NCBI GenBank assembly: GCA_963575745.1
Contig: CAUYUJ010018482.1
Coordinates: 448,314-512,313, forward strand
Direction: 5' to 3'
Source: Prorocentrum cordatum
Lineage: Eukaryota; Sar; Dinophyceae; Prorocentrales; Prorocentraceae
Length of the DNA: 64,000 nucleotides
In this document: positions 7,589 through 18,735 of the stretch, piece by piece
Layout: each line of letters begins with the position of its first letter
Numbering within the stretch: the stretch's first letter is position 1
The notes under the pieces: generated by a model
The model's database searches: none
Told to the model about the DNA's origin: nothing
What the model saw: only the letters and a program-made list of their open reading frames with translations
Program-made: the position numbers and the translations under genes

Positions 7589-9751
7589 GGGTTCGCATGC
7601 CTCCCCACCACCCATTTCGGCACACCCCTCACACGTTTCGTGGCCCCATAGGGAACTCCAACGAAGGCCCCAGTGGCAGGGTTCGCATGCCTCCCCACCA
7701 CCCATTTCGGCACACCCCTCACACGTTTCGTGGCCCCATAGGGAGCTCCACCGAAGGCCCCAGTGGCAGGGTTCGCATGCCTCCCCACCACCCAGTTCGG
7801 CACACCCCTCACACGTTTCGTGGCCCCATAGGGAGCTCCACCGAAGGCCCCAGTGGCAGGGTTCGCATGCCTCCCCCACCACCCATTTCGGCACACCCCT
7901 CACACGTTTCGTGGCCCCATAGGGAGCTCCACCGAAGGCCCCAGTGGCAGGGTTCGCATGCCTCCCCACCACCCATTTCGGCACACCCCTCACACGTTTC
8001 GTGGCCCCATAGGGAGCTCCACCGAAGGCCCCAGTGGCCGCATGCCTCCCCCCCGGCCTCACATGGGGAGCTCCACCGAAGGCAGTGGCAGGGTCGCATG
8101 CCTCCCCACCACCCATTTCGGCACACCCCTCACACGTTTCGTGGCCCCATAGGGAGCTCCACCGAAGGCCTTAGTGGCAGGGTTCGCATGCCTCCCCACC
8201 ACCCATTTCGGCACACCCCTCACACGTTTCGTGGCCCCATAGGGAGCTCCACCGAAGGCCCCAGTGGCAGGGTTCGCATGCCTCCCCACCACCAATTTCG
8301 GCACACCCCTCACACGTTTCGTGGCCCCATAGGGAGCTCCACCGAAGGCCCCAGTGGCTGGTTCGCATGCCTCCCCACCACCCATTTCGGCACACCCCTC
8401 ACACGTTTCGTGGCCCCATAGGGAGCTCCACCGAAGGCCCCAGTGGCTTTCGCATGCCTCCCCCACCCATTTCGGCACACCCCTCACACGTTTCGTGGCC
8501 CCATAGGGAGCTTGGCCCCAGTGGCCCCAGACCAGGCCCCAGTGGCTTTTCGCATGCTCCCCACCACCCATTTCGGCACACCCCTCACACGTTTCGTGGC
8601 CCCATAGGGAGCTCCACCGAAGGCCCAGTGGCAGGGTTCGCATGCCTCCCACCACCCATTTCGGCACACCCCTCACACGTTTCGTGGCCCCATAGCTCCA
8701 CCCCAGTGGCAGGGTTTCACACACCCCTCACACGTTTCGTGGCCCCATAGGGAGCTCCACCGAAGGCCCCAGTGGCAGGGTTCGCATGCCTCCCCACCAC
8801 CCATTTCGGCACACCCCTCACACGTTTCGTGGCCCCATAGGGAGCTCCACCGAAGGCCCCAGTGGCAGGGTTCGCATGCCTCCCACCACCCATTTCGGCA
8901 CACCCCTCACACGTTTCGTGGCCCCATAGGGAGCTCCACCGAAGGCCCCAGTGGCTGCGTTCGCATGCCTCCCCACCACCCATTTCGGCACACCCCTCAC
9001 ACGTTTCGTGGCCCCATAGGGAGCTCCACCGAAGGCCCCAGTGGCTGCGTTCGCATGCCTCCCCACCACCCATTTCGGCACACCCCTCACACGTTTCGTG
9101 GCCCCATAGGGAGCTCCACCGGCCCCAGTGGCAGGGTCCGCATGCCTCCCCACCACCCATTTCGGCACACCCCTCACACGTTTCGTGGCCCCATAGGGAG
9201 CTCCACCGAAGGCCCCAGTGGCAGGGTCCGCATGCCTCCCCACCACCCATTTCGGCCTCACACGCTTCGTGGCCCCATAGGGAACCGAAGGCCCCAGTGG
9301 CAGGGTCGCATGCCTCCCCACCACCCATTTCGGCACACCCCTCACACGTTTCGTGGCCCCATAGGGAGCTCCACCGAAGGCCCCAGTGGCAGGGTCGCAT
9401 GCCTCCCCACCACCCATTTCGGCACACCCCTCACACGTTTCGTGGCCCCATAGGGAGCTCCACCGAAGGCCCCAGTGGCAGGGTTCGCATGCCTCCCCAC
9501 CACCCATTTCGGCACACCCCTCACACGTTTCGTGGCCCCATAGGGAGCTCCACCGAAGGCCCCAGTGGCAGGGTCCGCATGCCTCCCCACCACCCATTTC
9601 GGCACACCCCTCACACGTTTCGTGGCCCCATAGGGAGCTCCACCGAAGGCCCCAGTGGCAGGGTCCGCATGCCTCCCCACCACCCATTTCGGCACACCCT
9701 TCACACGTTTCGTGGCCCCATAGGGAGCTCCACCGAAGGCCCCAGTGGCGC
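7589..9751. repeat. 90-bp minisatellite, about 24 units
   Basis: The unit runs GTTCGCATGCCTCCCCACC, ACCCATTTCGGCACACCCC, TCACACGTTTCGTGGCCCC, ATAGGGAGCTCCACCGAAGG, CCCCAGTGGCAGG. Most copies are 88-91 bp and nearly identical, with a few deleted units (about 8035-8100, 8500-8550, 8690-8720, 9250-9290). Because 90 is divisible by three, long frames open on both strands. On the minus strand the unit reads as a 30-residue repeat containing WGHETCEGCAEMGGGEACEP. A short CTC tract precedes it. Diverged inverted relatives are at 49231-49645. Confidence 0.9.
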
Positions 9752-10117
9752 GGTGCCTATGAGAAGAGGGGCCTAGTTTGCGTGCCCCCTCCTTCGTCTC
9801 ATATCCGTGCGGTACTCGCAGCTGCATATGGTTGGGTCCTTCGCCAGGCTAATTTTTTAGCCCTTCCAGGGGGCGGCCTGAGAGCCTGCCGGCCTGCGCC
9901 GGCGGCCTGCGGCGCCGTCTCGCGGCGATGGCGCCTCCTCGTGAGCGGCTGCCGGGCGGCTCTCTGCCGCTGGCCTTCGTACGGGGCAGGGCCGGCTGGC
10001 CCCGGGCGGAGGGCTCGTCGGGAGCGCACGCCCCGGGGGCCGGCGCTGACGGGGTCAGCCAACCCCCCTTGCCCCCCGTGGCTGACCGAGGCCTGGGAGC
10101 CACGTGCCGAAGAAGAG
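9752..10117. other. GC-rich spacer, nothing assigned
   Basis: Open in more than one frame from 9870 to 10110, with GC-rich palindromes (GCCTGCCGGCCTGCGCCGGC), but no domain or splice evidence. Confidence 0.25.
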
Positions 10118-10297
10118 AGAACGGCACGAGCATAAGCTTTTCGCGCTCCGCGCGGACTTCTTGGATCCGCGCTGGGACCCCCCGGCGGCGCCTCTGGCGC
10201 CGCCCATGGCGCGCTCCGCGCGCCAGGGATGGGGGTTCTGAGCAGATCCAAGATATCCGCGCGGAGCGCCAACAGTTGATGTTTATGCCGTTCGTTC
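10118..10297 (+). mobile_element. T2 TIR element, copy 2
   Basis: The outer arms are GAACGGCACGAGCATAAGC and TTTATGCCGTTCGTTC; the inner arms are CTCCGCGCGGACTTCTTGG and AGATATCCGCGCGGAGCGCC. The centre has the conserved GGCGCGCTCCGCGCGCCAGG hairpin. The TIR totals about 50 bp. Confidence 0.75.
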
Positions 10298-10577
10298 TCC
10301 ATTCCCCCTCCGCCGGCCCGGTTTTGGGAGCTATAATTACCGAGCGGCCGCCTGGGCTTCGCGACGGGGCCCCTGGCTGGTCCGGGCTCGTGCCGACCGC
10401 GGGTGAGTGCGTCCCCGGATTCCAGCCGCATGCCGCCGGGCTTGTCCCCGCCGCCGCGGCCAGGCAGCTTACTCGATAGATTGGTCGCTCTCGGCGCCTC
10501 GAAGGGCAGCCGTATGCAGCTGATTCGCTACCCACCCTCTGCCACCTCCCCCCTTTTTGCCCGCCTGGCTAAATCTA
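10298..10577. other. Spacer with a T25-like right half
   Basis: From 10512 to 10570, CAGCTGATTCGCTACCCACC followed by CTCCCCCCTTTTTGCCCGCC resembles the right arm of T25 (62010-62076). No coding signal. Confidence 0.3.
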
Positions 10578-10805
10578 GGCCTCCCAGATGGGGTCGGAGT
10601 AGACGGGGTCGGGGTATCGCGCCGTATCGCCGATGCATCGGCGATGCGGCCCGATGCGGGGCCCGTGACTCCCCACGCCGACGTCGCCGATGCATCGCCG
10701 ACGTCGTCGATGCATCGCCGATGGATCGGCGATACATCGGCGATGCATTGGCGATGCGGCGCAATTTTCCGACCCCATGTGCTCGAACCCCATCTAGGAG
10801 GCCTC
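10578..10805 (+). mobile_element. T5 element, copy 1
   Basis: The arms are GGCCTCCCAGATGGGGTCGG and ACCCCATCTAGGAGGCC. The interior is built from CGCCGATG and CATCGGCG words, including the perfect 20-bp palindrome ATCGCCGATGCATCGGCGAT near 10629. Copies: 28316-28474, 53664-53882, 59283-59509, 62812-63023. Confidence 0.75.
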
Positions 10806-10959
10806 TACTAAGACGGTCCCGTCCTAGCGTAAGTGAGCCAATGTACATTGTGGTTGCCTTTGGCCAGCCAGTTTCTAGGTCGGTGTGAGATCGCCTCCTC
10901 CGCTGAGAGAAGAAATGTGGCAATGACGCGGACCATCGAGAAGGATGCGAAGGGAGGGG

Positions 10960-10972
10960 ACGATGATGATGC

Positions 10973-11007
<35 letters not shown>

Positions 11008-11058
11008 CCGATGCTGATGCTGATGCTGCTGATGATGCTGCTGCTGCTGATGCTGATA

Positions 11059-11113
<55 letters not shown>

Positions 11114-11132
11114 CGATGACGATGACGATGAC

Positions 11133-11174
<42 letters not shown>

Positions 11175-11177
11175 CAT

Positions 11178-11225
<48 letters not shown>

Positions 11226-11410
11226 ATGCTGATGGTGATGTTGATGATGATGAAGTTGGCGATGCTGATGCTGCTTCTGACGCTGTTGATGATGATGATG
11301 CTGCTGCTGTGCTGCTGATAATGATGACGACGATGACAATCTTGATGATGATGATGATGATGATGATGATGCTGATGGTAATGATGCTGCTGGTGATGAT
11401 GATGCCGCTT

Positions 11411-11470
<60 letters not shown>

Positions 11471-11637
11471 CTGATGATGATGCTGATGATGCTGATGATG
11501 CTGACGATGTTGATGCTGCTGCTGATGCTGATGCTGATTATGATGATGCTGATGATGATGGCGATGATGCTGATGCTGATGCTGATGCTGATGCTGATGC
11601 TGATGCTGATGCTGATGCTGATGCTGATGCCGATGAT
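10960..11637. repeat. GAT microsatellite, about 680 bp
   Basis: GAT triplets with GCT and GAC variants. It borders the 3' side of the minus-strand LINE. Its poly-Asp, poly-Met and poly-Ile frames are by-products. Confidence 0.95.
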
Positions 11638-11930
11638 GTGTTTTTCATTATGCGCCGTTGGCCCTTGTACATGTCTTATCCTTGTCGTGGCTGATGGGAG
11701 CTCTTGCGAACCTTGTGCCGATGACTCGAGATTCTGGCACTCTGGTGTACACAACTCACGAACGAGAGGCGGCGTGCGGTGACCTGGACCGAGACGATCA
11801 GCGAAATGCAGGGCGAGGGGGCCGAACCTATGGCCGACAGTGGCCCCACGGCTGGCCCCGCCGACCGACTCGAGAGTTACGGCCGACTGGATATTCGAAT
11901 ATATTGCCTCGTGCGTGTCAACATCGAGCG
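11638..11930. other. Sequence between GAT tract and LINE tail
   Basis: Probably the 3' untranslated part of the LINE; no coding or repeat signal seen. Confidence 0.3.
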
Positions 11931-12218
11931 CAACCTATCACTTTTTTATAAGAGTGTTCCAGCGGGTGCTTCCCCGCTCGATCCCGAGAGACGCCACAAG
12001 GGCACTGGGAGTGAGGGGTCCCGTAGGGGCTACCGCGGCATTGGCGGGTTGCGCCGAGGTACCCTGGGTCCCCGTCACACTCGAGGAGGAGGAAGAGGAG
12101 GGGTCCTCGGAGCCACGGCGAAGCTCGCCTCGACGCTGGTCAGGACGAGTCCCAAGGGCCCCCGAGGTCCGAGCGGAGGAGGAGGAACGGCTGCTGCCCT
12201 CAGGCGAAACCCTCGGCT

Positions 12219-13090
12219 TCACGGTGGGGGTGCCGACGGGCAGAGCAGCCGCAGGAGCGCCTGCGGCGGCGGGCTCGCGCACCCGCTCGAGCACAGCGGT
12301 GGTAGGTCCACGCCTCCCCCCGCGTGCCCCGCCGCGGGCTCGCGTGCTTGCCCTGCTGCTGCAGCAGCTGGCCCACGCACTCCTGCAGCTCTGCACTCCA
12401 TGGACGATGCTGTAGCCTCGCCCCGCTTGCGGCCCATGCCCACCCGAGCGCGGCTCTGGGTCGCCACCTGGCGCCGCCGCTTTTCGCGCAGCACGAGGGT
12501 GATCCTCGTCGTGTCGTTGTCGCACGTCTTGTCCAGGCGGCACATTCTGGTCATCTCCGTCTTTTCTTCCGCGTTGTGTGCGTCGAGCCAATCCCATGTA
12601 TCCATGATGCTCTTGGCGCTCGTGCCCCCCACCTCGCTGCCCCTTTCCTTCAGCGCCTGGATCAGCCCCGCGAACGCTCAGATGTACGGTGCTCCGGGGG
12701 GGTCCTTTCCCGTCCTTCTTCGCCGCTGTCGAGTAGTTGTGCGTTTGCTCTGAGATCTTCGTCGCTTCGAGTCCGTCGGCAGGGCAGAGAAAAGTGTCGA
12801 ATGGGCACCCGCCGAGCTCGCGCATCCCTTGTGAACACCTCAGGAGCCGCTTGACCATCACGAGGAGGAACCAACGAAGCCCTTCGTCGCCGACGCCCTT
12901 GAGCCGCTTGTCCTTGCTGCCTCCCTCGTCCTCGGTGCGGGGCTTGACGCGGCGGCCTGCGTCTTCTTCTCCAGCGACTCCTTCTGTCGCTTTGAGGGTG
13001 GCGGGCATGGCGCTCCACAATACGCGGAGCAGGGCGAGGCACGTGTTCTTGACGAGCGTGGGTGTAGTATTCGGTAAATTTGGCAAACTC
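12219..13090 (-). pseudogene. LINE C-terminal tail domain (broken)
   Basis: Pieces in different frames include KDKRLKGVGDEGLRWFLLVM, FDTFLCPADGLEATKISEQT, and IMDTWDWLDAHNAEEKTEMT followed by RMCRLDKTCDNDTTR. The last resembles EDAEQLARMCRPQETTQDDQ in the open frame at 49980-50861, which shows the two belong to one family. A serine/arginine-rich stretch follows near 12.1-12.2 kb. The function of this domain is unknown. Confidence 0.5.
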
Positions 13091-13399
13091 GAGCGCACAC
13101 ATATTACATATAATCTCAGGCGCCACGTTCAACTCCCACGCCCGATGGCCCCCCTGAGGCCGACAGCGCCCGAGACTCCACGAATCTTGAATATGTTGCT
13201 TCGCGCTGTCTTTTGAGACAACCGCGCTCCCACAGTTCACACACTGGTTCGTGAGCACACAGCACCTCAGCGGGCACAGAACGCCATGACCCCCACCATG
13301 ATCATTCGTCATGTGCGTCACCAGCTTCGCCAGCGAGTCGAAGCACAGGCCGCAACCGACGCCCTCCCTGCACGTCCAGGAAGCCGCATACGTACTCAC
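13091..13399 (-). pseudogene. LINE zinc-finger region
   Basis: Three finger-like units are visible: CGLCFDSLAKLVTHMTNDH (C-x2-C-x9-H-x4-H), CVNCGSAVVSKDSAKQH ending SLGRC, and CNMCALEFAKFTEYYTHARQ followed by EH (C-x2-C-x12-H-x4-H). Such fingers commonly follow the RT in this type of element and probably bind nucleic acid. The frame is intact over this segment. Confidence 0.65.
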
Positions 13400-13982
13400 C
13401 CGGGGCCTCCTCCGTCACGCGAGCCCTGGGCGGCAGCTTCTCCCACGGCCGATCCCCCCTCATCAGCGACACCTCGAGCAGCTTCGCATCCACCTTCAGA
13501 ACGGCCTTTTGGACACCTCCTCGCACCTCCGCGGCTCCTGCCACGCTCGACCGGCGATCGCCCCTCCCCTCGAAGACGTCCTCGGTGCCGCTGGTGCCCT
13601 CCAGCAGCATGCGAGCTCGCGTGAACTGCCTGGCGAAAGGGCTCGTGGACACCTTCAGCCTCCTTTCCATGCCGATGGGAGACGGGGCGCCCTCCAGATG
13701 GCCCCCTCCCCACACCGCGGCAATCACCTGCTGATGTGCAAGAGGATGCCGCACCGTGTCTGGTAGCCAGCGCGCACGTTGCATCGCCGGGGCCGCACGC
13801 ACAGGGAGTGCTCCCCAGCGTTTCGCCAGCTCCTTGTTGGTGGGAGCCTTGGCGTGCATGCCGTGCGCCACCTGCGCCCCGCCTTCGAGGACCCTCAGCA
13901 TCCTGCAGATCTGCACGTCCAGGCGGTGACGCTCAGCTTCCGAGCGGAAGTACCTGCACATGCCAGGGCGAGCAGCACCCAC
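13302..13982 (-). pseudogene. LINE post-RT region
   Basis: Open over 226 codons, with RSEAERHRLDVQICRMLRVL, TNKELAKRWGALPV and LAHQQVIAAVWGGGHLEG. The layout, a helical segment then HQQVxAAVxG, is what I expect downstream of RT in LINE proteins of this type. It overlaps the zinc-finger frame at its 3' end. Confidence 0.5.
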
Positions 13983-14019
13983 AACGTTGCCAAAACATAG
14001 TTGCCGTCGTAGCTTATGC

Positions 14020-14845
14020 GGGTTCTACGCGAACCAAAATCCGCGCATGTCACGCCAGCCCGCCTTCAGCGCGTCGATGTGATAGTCGACCTCAACATTC
14101 GCGTTGTCGTTCCAAGCGTTCCGCCCGCCAAGATGACGAGCATGTGGAAGAATACGGCCAGAACCGTTCGCCAGCTGAGTCTTGAACTTGCGGTTCTCAG
14201 TCGGCTTGAGCTCCGTGACCAGCTCGCGCTTCTTCATGTTCTGCCTGAAGCCCCCCTTCTCGAGCTCGTTGTTCAGGATGATCTGGCTCGCGTTGATGAT
14301 CGCATGGGCCTCCGACGCCAGGCCAGTCAGTACAACGTGCCTCTTCTTCAAATCGTCGGCGAACTGCACCACCGCGCACGACACAGGCAACTCCAGGATG
14401 GGGGTCTTAAACGTGAGCAGGTCGTCCTGAGCCGCACATTGGTGGGCACGCCATCGTTGCACTGGTCCTCTGACAGCCACCGCAAACTCCTTTGGGGCCT
14501 CGCAGGTGCCCATGAGACCGCCACGACCGAGGGCAAAATGCAACGCCTCGCCACGCGCCTTAACCTCCACGACGTGGTGATGGATACGATGATGCAAGGG
14601 CGTACAGTCCACAGCGTCTGCCATCTCCTCCACCGCCTCGTCAAGCCACTCCATCGGGGTGCAGGCGAACGCGTTGGACATGTTGAGCAGCTCCGACACA
14701 CTCCGAAACCCCTGTGCGCCAAGGAGCTATGGCACGTCGGGTCGAAGTTCATCTCGAACTCGCGACAGTTCGGCTTCTTCAGGAGACACCCGAAAAACAA
14801 CTTCCAGAACGTGCAGACCAGGTGTGTGACCCTCTTGCCGTCCAC
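14020..14845 (-). pseudogene. LINE reverse transcriptase domain
   Basis: Motif C is present as VVQFADDLKK, with the two catalytic aspartates kept. It is followed by ASQIILNNELEKGGFRQNMK, a typical thumb-side helix. Motif A reads NMSNAFACTPMEWLDEAV, where the usual first aspartate (D-x-S/T-N-A-F) is asparagine; this alone should abolish activity. The upstream part (KRVTHLVCTFWKLFFGCLLK) lies in another frame. Confidence 0.7.
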
Positions 14846-14869
14846 ACCCCTCAGGCCCTTGCGTTTGTT

Positions 14870-15670
14870 TCAAGAGAAGCCAAAGGACCAGTGAGCTGCA
14901 GGAGGTGCTTGATAATCTCGACGCTTGTGTCGCAAAACCACCAGCACCTCATCCCGACAGCTGCGGCAATACCGCGCAACCTCCTCGATAGCAGGTTGTC
15001 CGAGTCCGCGCGGTGGACGCCTCACAGTCGTGCAGTGTCCAGGTTCGAGACAGCACAGGAGCAGTTCGACAGGAGCGCTCCACTGCACCGACCCTCTGCG
15101 CTTCCCACTTTTCCGTATAGCCCAAATCGTACGACATAAATCGCGTTCAGCCTTTTTTTTTAGGTGTGTGTTTCTTTCTCCGAGAGCTGCGGTGGTAGTC
15201 CCTCGTCGTCGTTGAAGCTCCGCACGATCCACTCGAAAAGCAGACATGCCTCCCTCCGCGCTCGGCTTCGCCATGTGAGCCACGACCGCCTTCGCAGACG
15301 GGCGCGACTCAGGTGTAGTAAGATACTGTTGGTGTCGAGCACCGTGGGCTCGCTCGGCAAGAAGATGGGCGATGCGATGTTGCTCACAGGCGTGCCCCAG
15401 CTTCTCTGCCTCCTCGAGGTCCGCCTCCAGCGATGCATGTCTATCAGCTCGTCTTCGGCTTGCCCACTGCCGAAGCTGTGTCGTCAGCTTCTTGATGGGT
15501 TCCAGCTGCTCGTCATCACCAGTGGAGTTAGACCCTCGCGATTCCAGTTCAGTCACCAGCTCTTGCTCCTCAGCACGTAGGGCAACCAATTGATGCCTGA
15601 CAGCTTGCAAACGTGCCTCTGCCGTATGATGCCGTTCTGGTGGATGTTTTTGTGACATGAATTTGCCCAA
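14870..15670 (-). pseudogene. LINE linker between endonuclease and RT
   Basis: Open over 266 codons and rich in charged residues, with likely coiled-coil stretches (AVRHQLVALRAEEQELVTEL, ADRHASLEADLEEAEKLG). No catalytic domain seen. Confidence 0.5.
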
Positions 15671-16739
15671 CAGCTTGAATCAGCTGCATAACCAACCTCC
15701 AATGCTCATCGACTCGTCGTTCTTCGCGCAAGGATGTGAACTCATTCTCATGTTGTCTGAAGGTCTCCTCCAGCTGTATCAGAAGCACGTCGCTACCCTT
15801 GCCCGTCTGCAACGCCTCCGATAGCTTCCGAAGATCCCACGTGAGTAGCTTCTTCTCGGCAGCGCCTGAAATCCCGTTTTGCATCTCCAGCATGCAGCCC
15901 AGCACCGGCAAGCGAGGCAGATGATCCCCAGGCGTCCTACCAGGGATGAGTTGCAGCCGTCGCCCGTGGCAGTAGCGCACCTTGCATTCGAGGACGTTCC
16001 CCAGCGCGGCCTCTGGGATGAACCAGTGGTCGATCGCAGATCTCGTCCCATTGGTACCGGAGAAGGTATGGCCACCGTCGCGATACCAAGTACTAGCTGA
16101 GCATAAAGATCTTGTATATGCATGTTCTATATAACACACAGCTGCTCCGCGAAATCGCCTGATAGGTTCTGTCGTGCTCTAAGCTGCTCGCCAGCATGTT
16201 CCTCAGCCACAGGAGCTCCGTCGCTGCGCTCGCCGAAACCACTGTTCACATCCACGCCTATTGTCAACAACGATCGAGATCGCATGCCCTCAACGATGGT
16301 GTCGATCCAGTGATGCGTCGCTCTCACCGCCGCCTCGTAGACAGCGATCTTCTTGCCCGTGGCCCTCGTCGGAGTGGATATCCAACAATCAGCGTCACAT
16401 CGAACTTGCTACTCTTCACTCGCACCGCTCCAGCTCTGCCCTGGATGGCCTTCGGGGGTGTGAGGATGTCCACCACGTCTTTAAGTCGAAGTTGTCGTCC
16501 GAGTATGACCGTGCAGCCCGCAGAACCCCGCCGCCCAACTTCTCCACCTGGTACTGTCATCCTGCCCAGCTCTTGATGCGAGTGCCTGGAAGCACCACTG
16601 CGTCCGCGCCGAGCTCGTGCGCCACCTCGCGGCAGCGGCCCACGGAAATCAGCGACAGCGGGCTGAACAAGAAAAGTCTGAGGGGCCCCAGAGCTCGCAT
16701 GCTCCAGCCATGCGCCGCGCGCCCTCGAGACGGCTGCAC
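15580..16739 (-). pseudogene. LINE EEP (APE-type) endonuclease, frameshifted
   Basis: Three minus-strand pieces in order give the fold: AHELGADAVVLPGTRIKSW; GCTVILGRQLRLKDVV with FDVTLIVGY; and LTIGVDVNSGFG, followed by TWYRDGGHTFSGTNGTRSAI then DHWF. The D-x-N of GVDVNSG and the S-x-I-D-H motif are intact. Frame changes between the pieces break the gene. Confidence 0.7.
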
Positions 16740-16842
16740 TCTGCCGGGCGCCTCGAGGGAAGGTGCGCGCCCGTGACTGAAGGTCGGACGAGCGCTCCTT
16801 GTTGCGCTGCTGGGATGTGGTCTAAGCGTCTAAGCCCAGGTG

Positions 16843-16865
16843 CGCTTGATGATGCTGATGCTGAT

Positions 16866-16906
<41 letters not shown>

Positions 16907-17025
16907 TGATGATAATGATGATGACGATGATGATGATGATGATGTTGATGATGATGATGTTGATGATGACGCTGAGGATGATGATGATGATGATACTGAT
17001 GATGATGATGATGATGATCGTGATC

Positions 17026-17057
<32 letters not shown>

Positions 17058-17215
17058 AATGATGATGATGATCATGATTATGATGATGCTGATGCTGATG
17101 CTGATGCTGATGATGATGCTGATGCTGATGCTGCTGATGATGATGCTGATGCTGATGCTGATGATGATGCTGATGATGATGATGATGATGACGATGACGA
17201 TGACGATGCTGATGC

Positions 17216-17247
<32 letters not shown>

Positions 17248-17259
17248 CTGATGCTGATG

Positions 17260-17310
<51 letters not shown>

Positions 17311-17331
17311 CTGATGAGGAGGAACAGGAGG
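16843..17331. repeat. GAT microsatellite, about 490 bp
   Basis: GAT triplets with GCT and GAC variants, the same strand bias as 10960-11637. It abuts the 5' side of the LINE. The two tracts may be one array split by the LINE. Confidence 0.95.
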
Positions 17332-17340
17332 ATGAGTAGG

Positions 17341-17730
17341 AGGAACGGATTACGCGCACCTCGTCATGTCAAGCAGCGTGAGCAAAGTCGACAATGAGGC
17401 ATTGGTCAGGCCTCGGAAAGCTAAGTTCCATGAAGTGCTTCCCGCTAGATGATAGAGTACGAACAGGGGCTCCTACACCAACGCTTTCGTCTCCTTGACG
17501 CTTGTGTCTTGCAGTGCGTGCTGTTGGGTTGCGAGTCGTGGCTTGTGGCGCTGAGGGTGGAGGGGCGAACGATGCAACCCGAAGGTAGTTTTACTTTTAG
17601 GATAACTGCTGGAGCCTTACAGCGCCCGTAAGAAGGTTGGTTTCAATAGACCATTCGCTCCACGATTGCAGCATGAGCTGATGTATCCCGACATGACGTC
17701 ATTACGAGAGAGCCAAGATCGAGGAACGAG
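17341..17730. other. Spacer, nothing assigned
   Basis: No repeat or coding signal recognised. Confidence 0.3.
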
Positions 17731-17850
17731 AAATTGCATAAACATGAGTTTTCGAAGGCCCGCGCGGATTTCTTGGATCGGTGCTGGGCCCCCCTGCCTT
17801 GCGCGCGAAGCGCGTCAGGGGCGGCGCTGGATGCGCCGCGAGGGGGTTCC
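17731..17850 (+). mobile_element. T2 element, left arm only
   Basis: GCATAAACATGAGTTTTCG and CCCGCGCGGATTTCTTGGAT match T2. The expected right arm is missing. Instead, GGCGGAA/GCGGAAGGC repeats with an inverted partner (TTCCGCCAGCTCCGCCGG) follow to about 17930. Confidence 0.5.
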
Positions 17851-18022
17851 AGCGGAAGGCAGCGGAATGCTGGCGGAAGGCGGTGGAAGTAAAATTCCGC
17901 CAGCTCCGCCGGCTTCCGCCGCACGTTTTTTTGTTCAGGGTTTCCAGTGCTCGCCATGTGTAGCGCAGCAGAGCGCAGTGAGAAAGCTGTGCGGGTCTTA
18001 GGGCGGCGAGACTGTAACAGGT

Positions 18023-18735
18023 TGAAACATATCCCCACCCATATGTTTGGCATCATCTCACCTTGATGCTGATCTTAAAGCTTCCCTCAGTTCATGGGCA
18101 GGTGCGCTCCTGTAGATTGCGCACAAGTAGTTTCCAGAAATTCAATGCTGGTAGCCTAGTTTGAGAAGCTCCCCTGGAACCACCCCAAGGGTGGGCTCAA
18201 CGGAGTTTCTCAAAATTCGGCCTCGGAGCGGGGCCGAATTTCGCAAGTTCGGCCTCGGCCCGGGCCGAGCTCTTGAAAATATTATAAGCGCGCAATTTCG
18301 AGACACTCCCAGTCTTCCATGGAAAATCCTGCCCAGCGGGTGGAAGCGATTTCGAGCAACTCACCGGAGACCACCGCGAGGGTGGTCCCGAGGGAGATTC
18401 TCGAAATTTGGCCGCGGTCGAGGTGGTCCCTCCCCCCTCTCTGGAAAGCCTTCTTGATCTTCTTGAAATTGCGCGCTGTACCCTATTTTCAGAAGCTCCC
18501 CTGGGACCACCCCAAGGGTGGGCTCGAGGGAGTTTTTCGAAGTTCGGCCCGGCGCCGAGGCAGAATTTCGAGAAACTCCCTCGAGAACACCTTTGGCGTG
18601 GTTCCAGTGGAGTTTCACAAAATAGGTCACCTCTCTTGAATTTCTGGAAACTTCGCTGTGCGCACGAACCTCATGCATGAGGGCACATCCCTAAGATGGT
18701 CATCGCTTTTGGCTTGCCCATTTCAGGGATAGGGA
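18023..18735 (+). mobile_element. T12 element split by later insertion
   Basis: The left half (AACATATCCCCACCCATATG, ATGCTGATCTTAAAGCTTCC) ends near 18090. The right half (ATCCCTAAGATGGTCATCGC, TTTTGGCTTGCCCATTTC) starts near 18672. Together they match the compact T12 copy at 46671-46790. Confidence 0.5.
18160..18650 (+). repeat. Degenerate tandem repeat (about 4 units)
   Basis: Units begin GAAGCTCCCCTGG.ACCACC and run through CAAGGGTGGGCTC, GGGAGTTTCTCGAAATTCGG. They recur near 18168, 18352, 18490 and 18568 with heavy divergence. Facing words such as ACTCCC/GGGAGT make each unit partly self-complementary. Confidence 0.6.

Larger units (their letters stand above)
11900..16760 (-). mobile_element. 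Degenerate LINE retrotransposon
   Basis: Read on the minus strand it runs: EEP endonuclease (16739-15580), linker (about 15670-14870), reverse transcriptase (about 14845-14020), post-RT region (13982-13302), zinc fingers (13399-13090) and a tail domain (about 13090-12219). These fall in several frames with shifts and stops, so the copy is dead. GAT tracts flank it on both sides. No target-site duplication could be picked out because both ends are simple repeat. Confidence 0.75.

Noticed and set aside
7589-9751. Regular repeats that might be a CRISPR array
   Set aside because: The whole 90-bp unit repeats with no unique spacers, and the genome is eukaryotic.
10833-11782. Poly-Asp, poly-Met and poly-Ile frames
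   Set aside because: All are readings of the GAT microsatellite.
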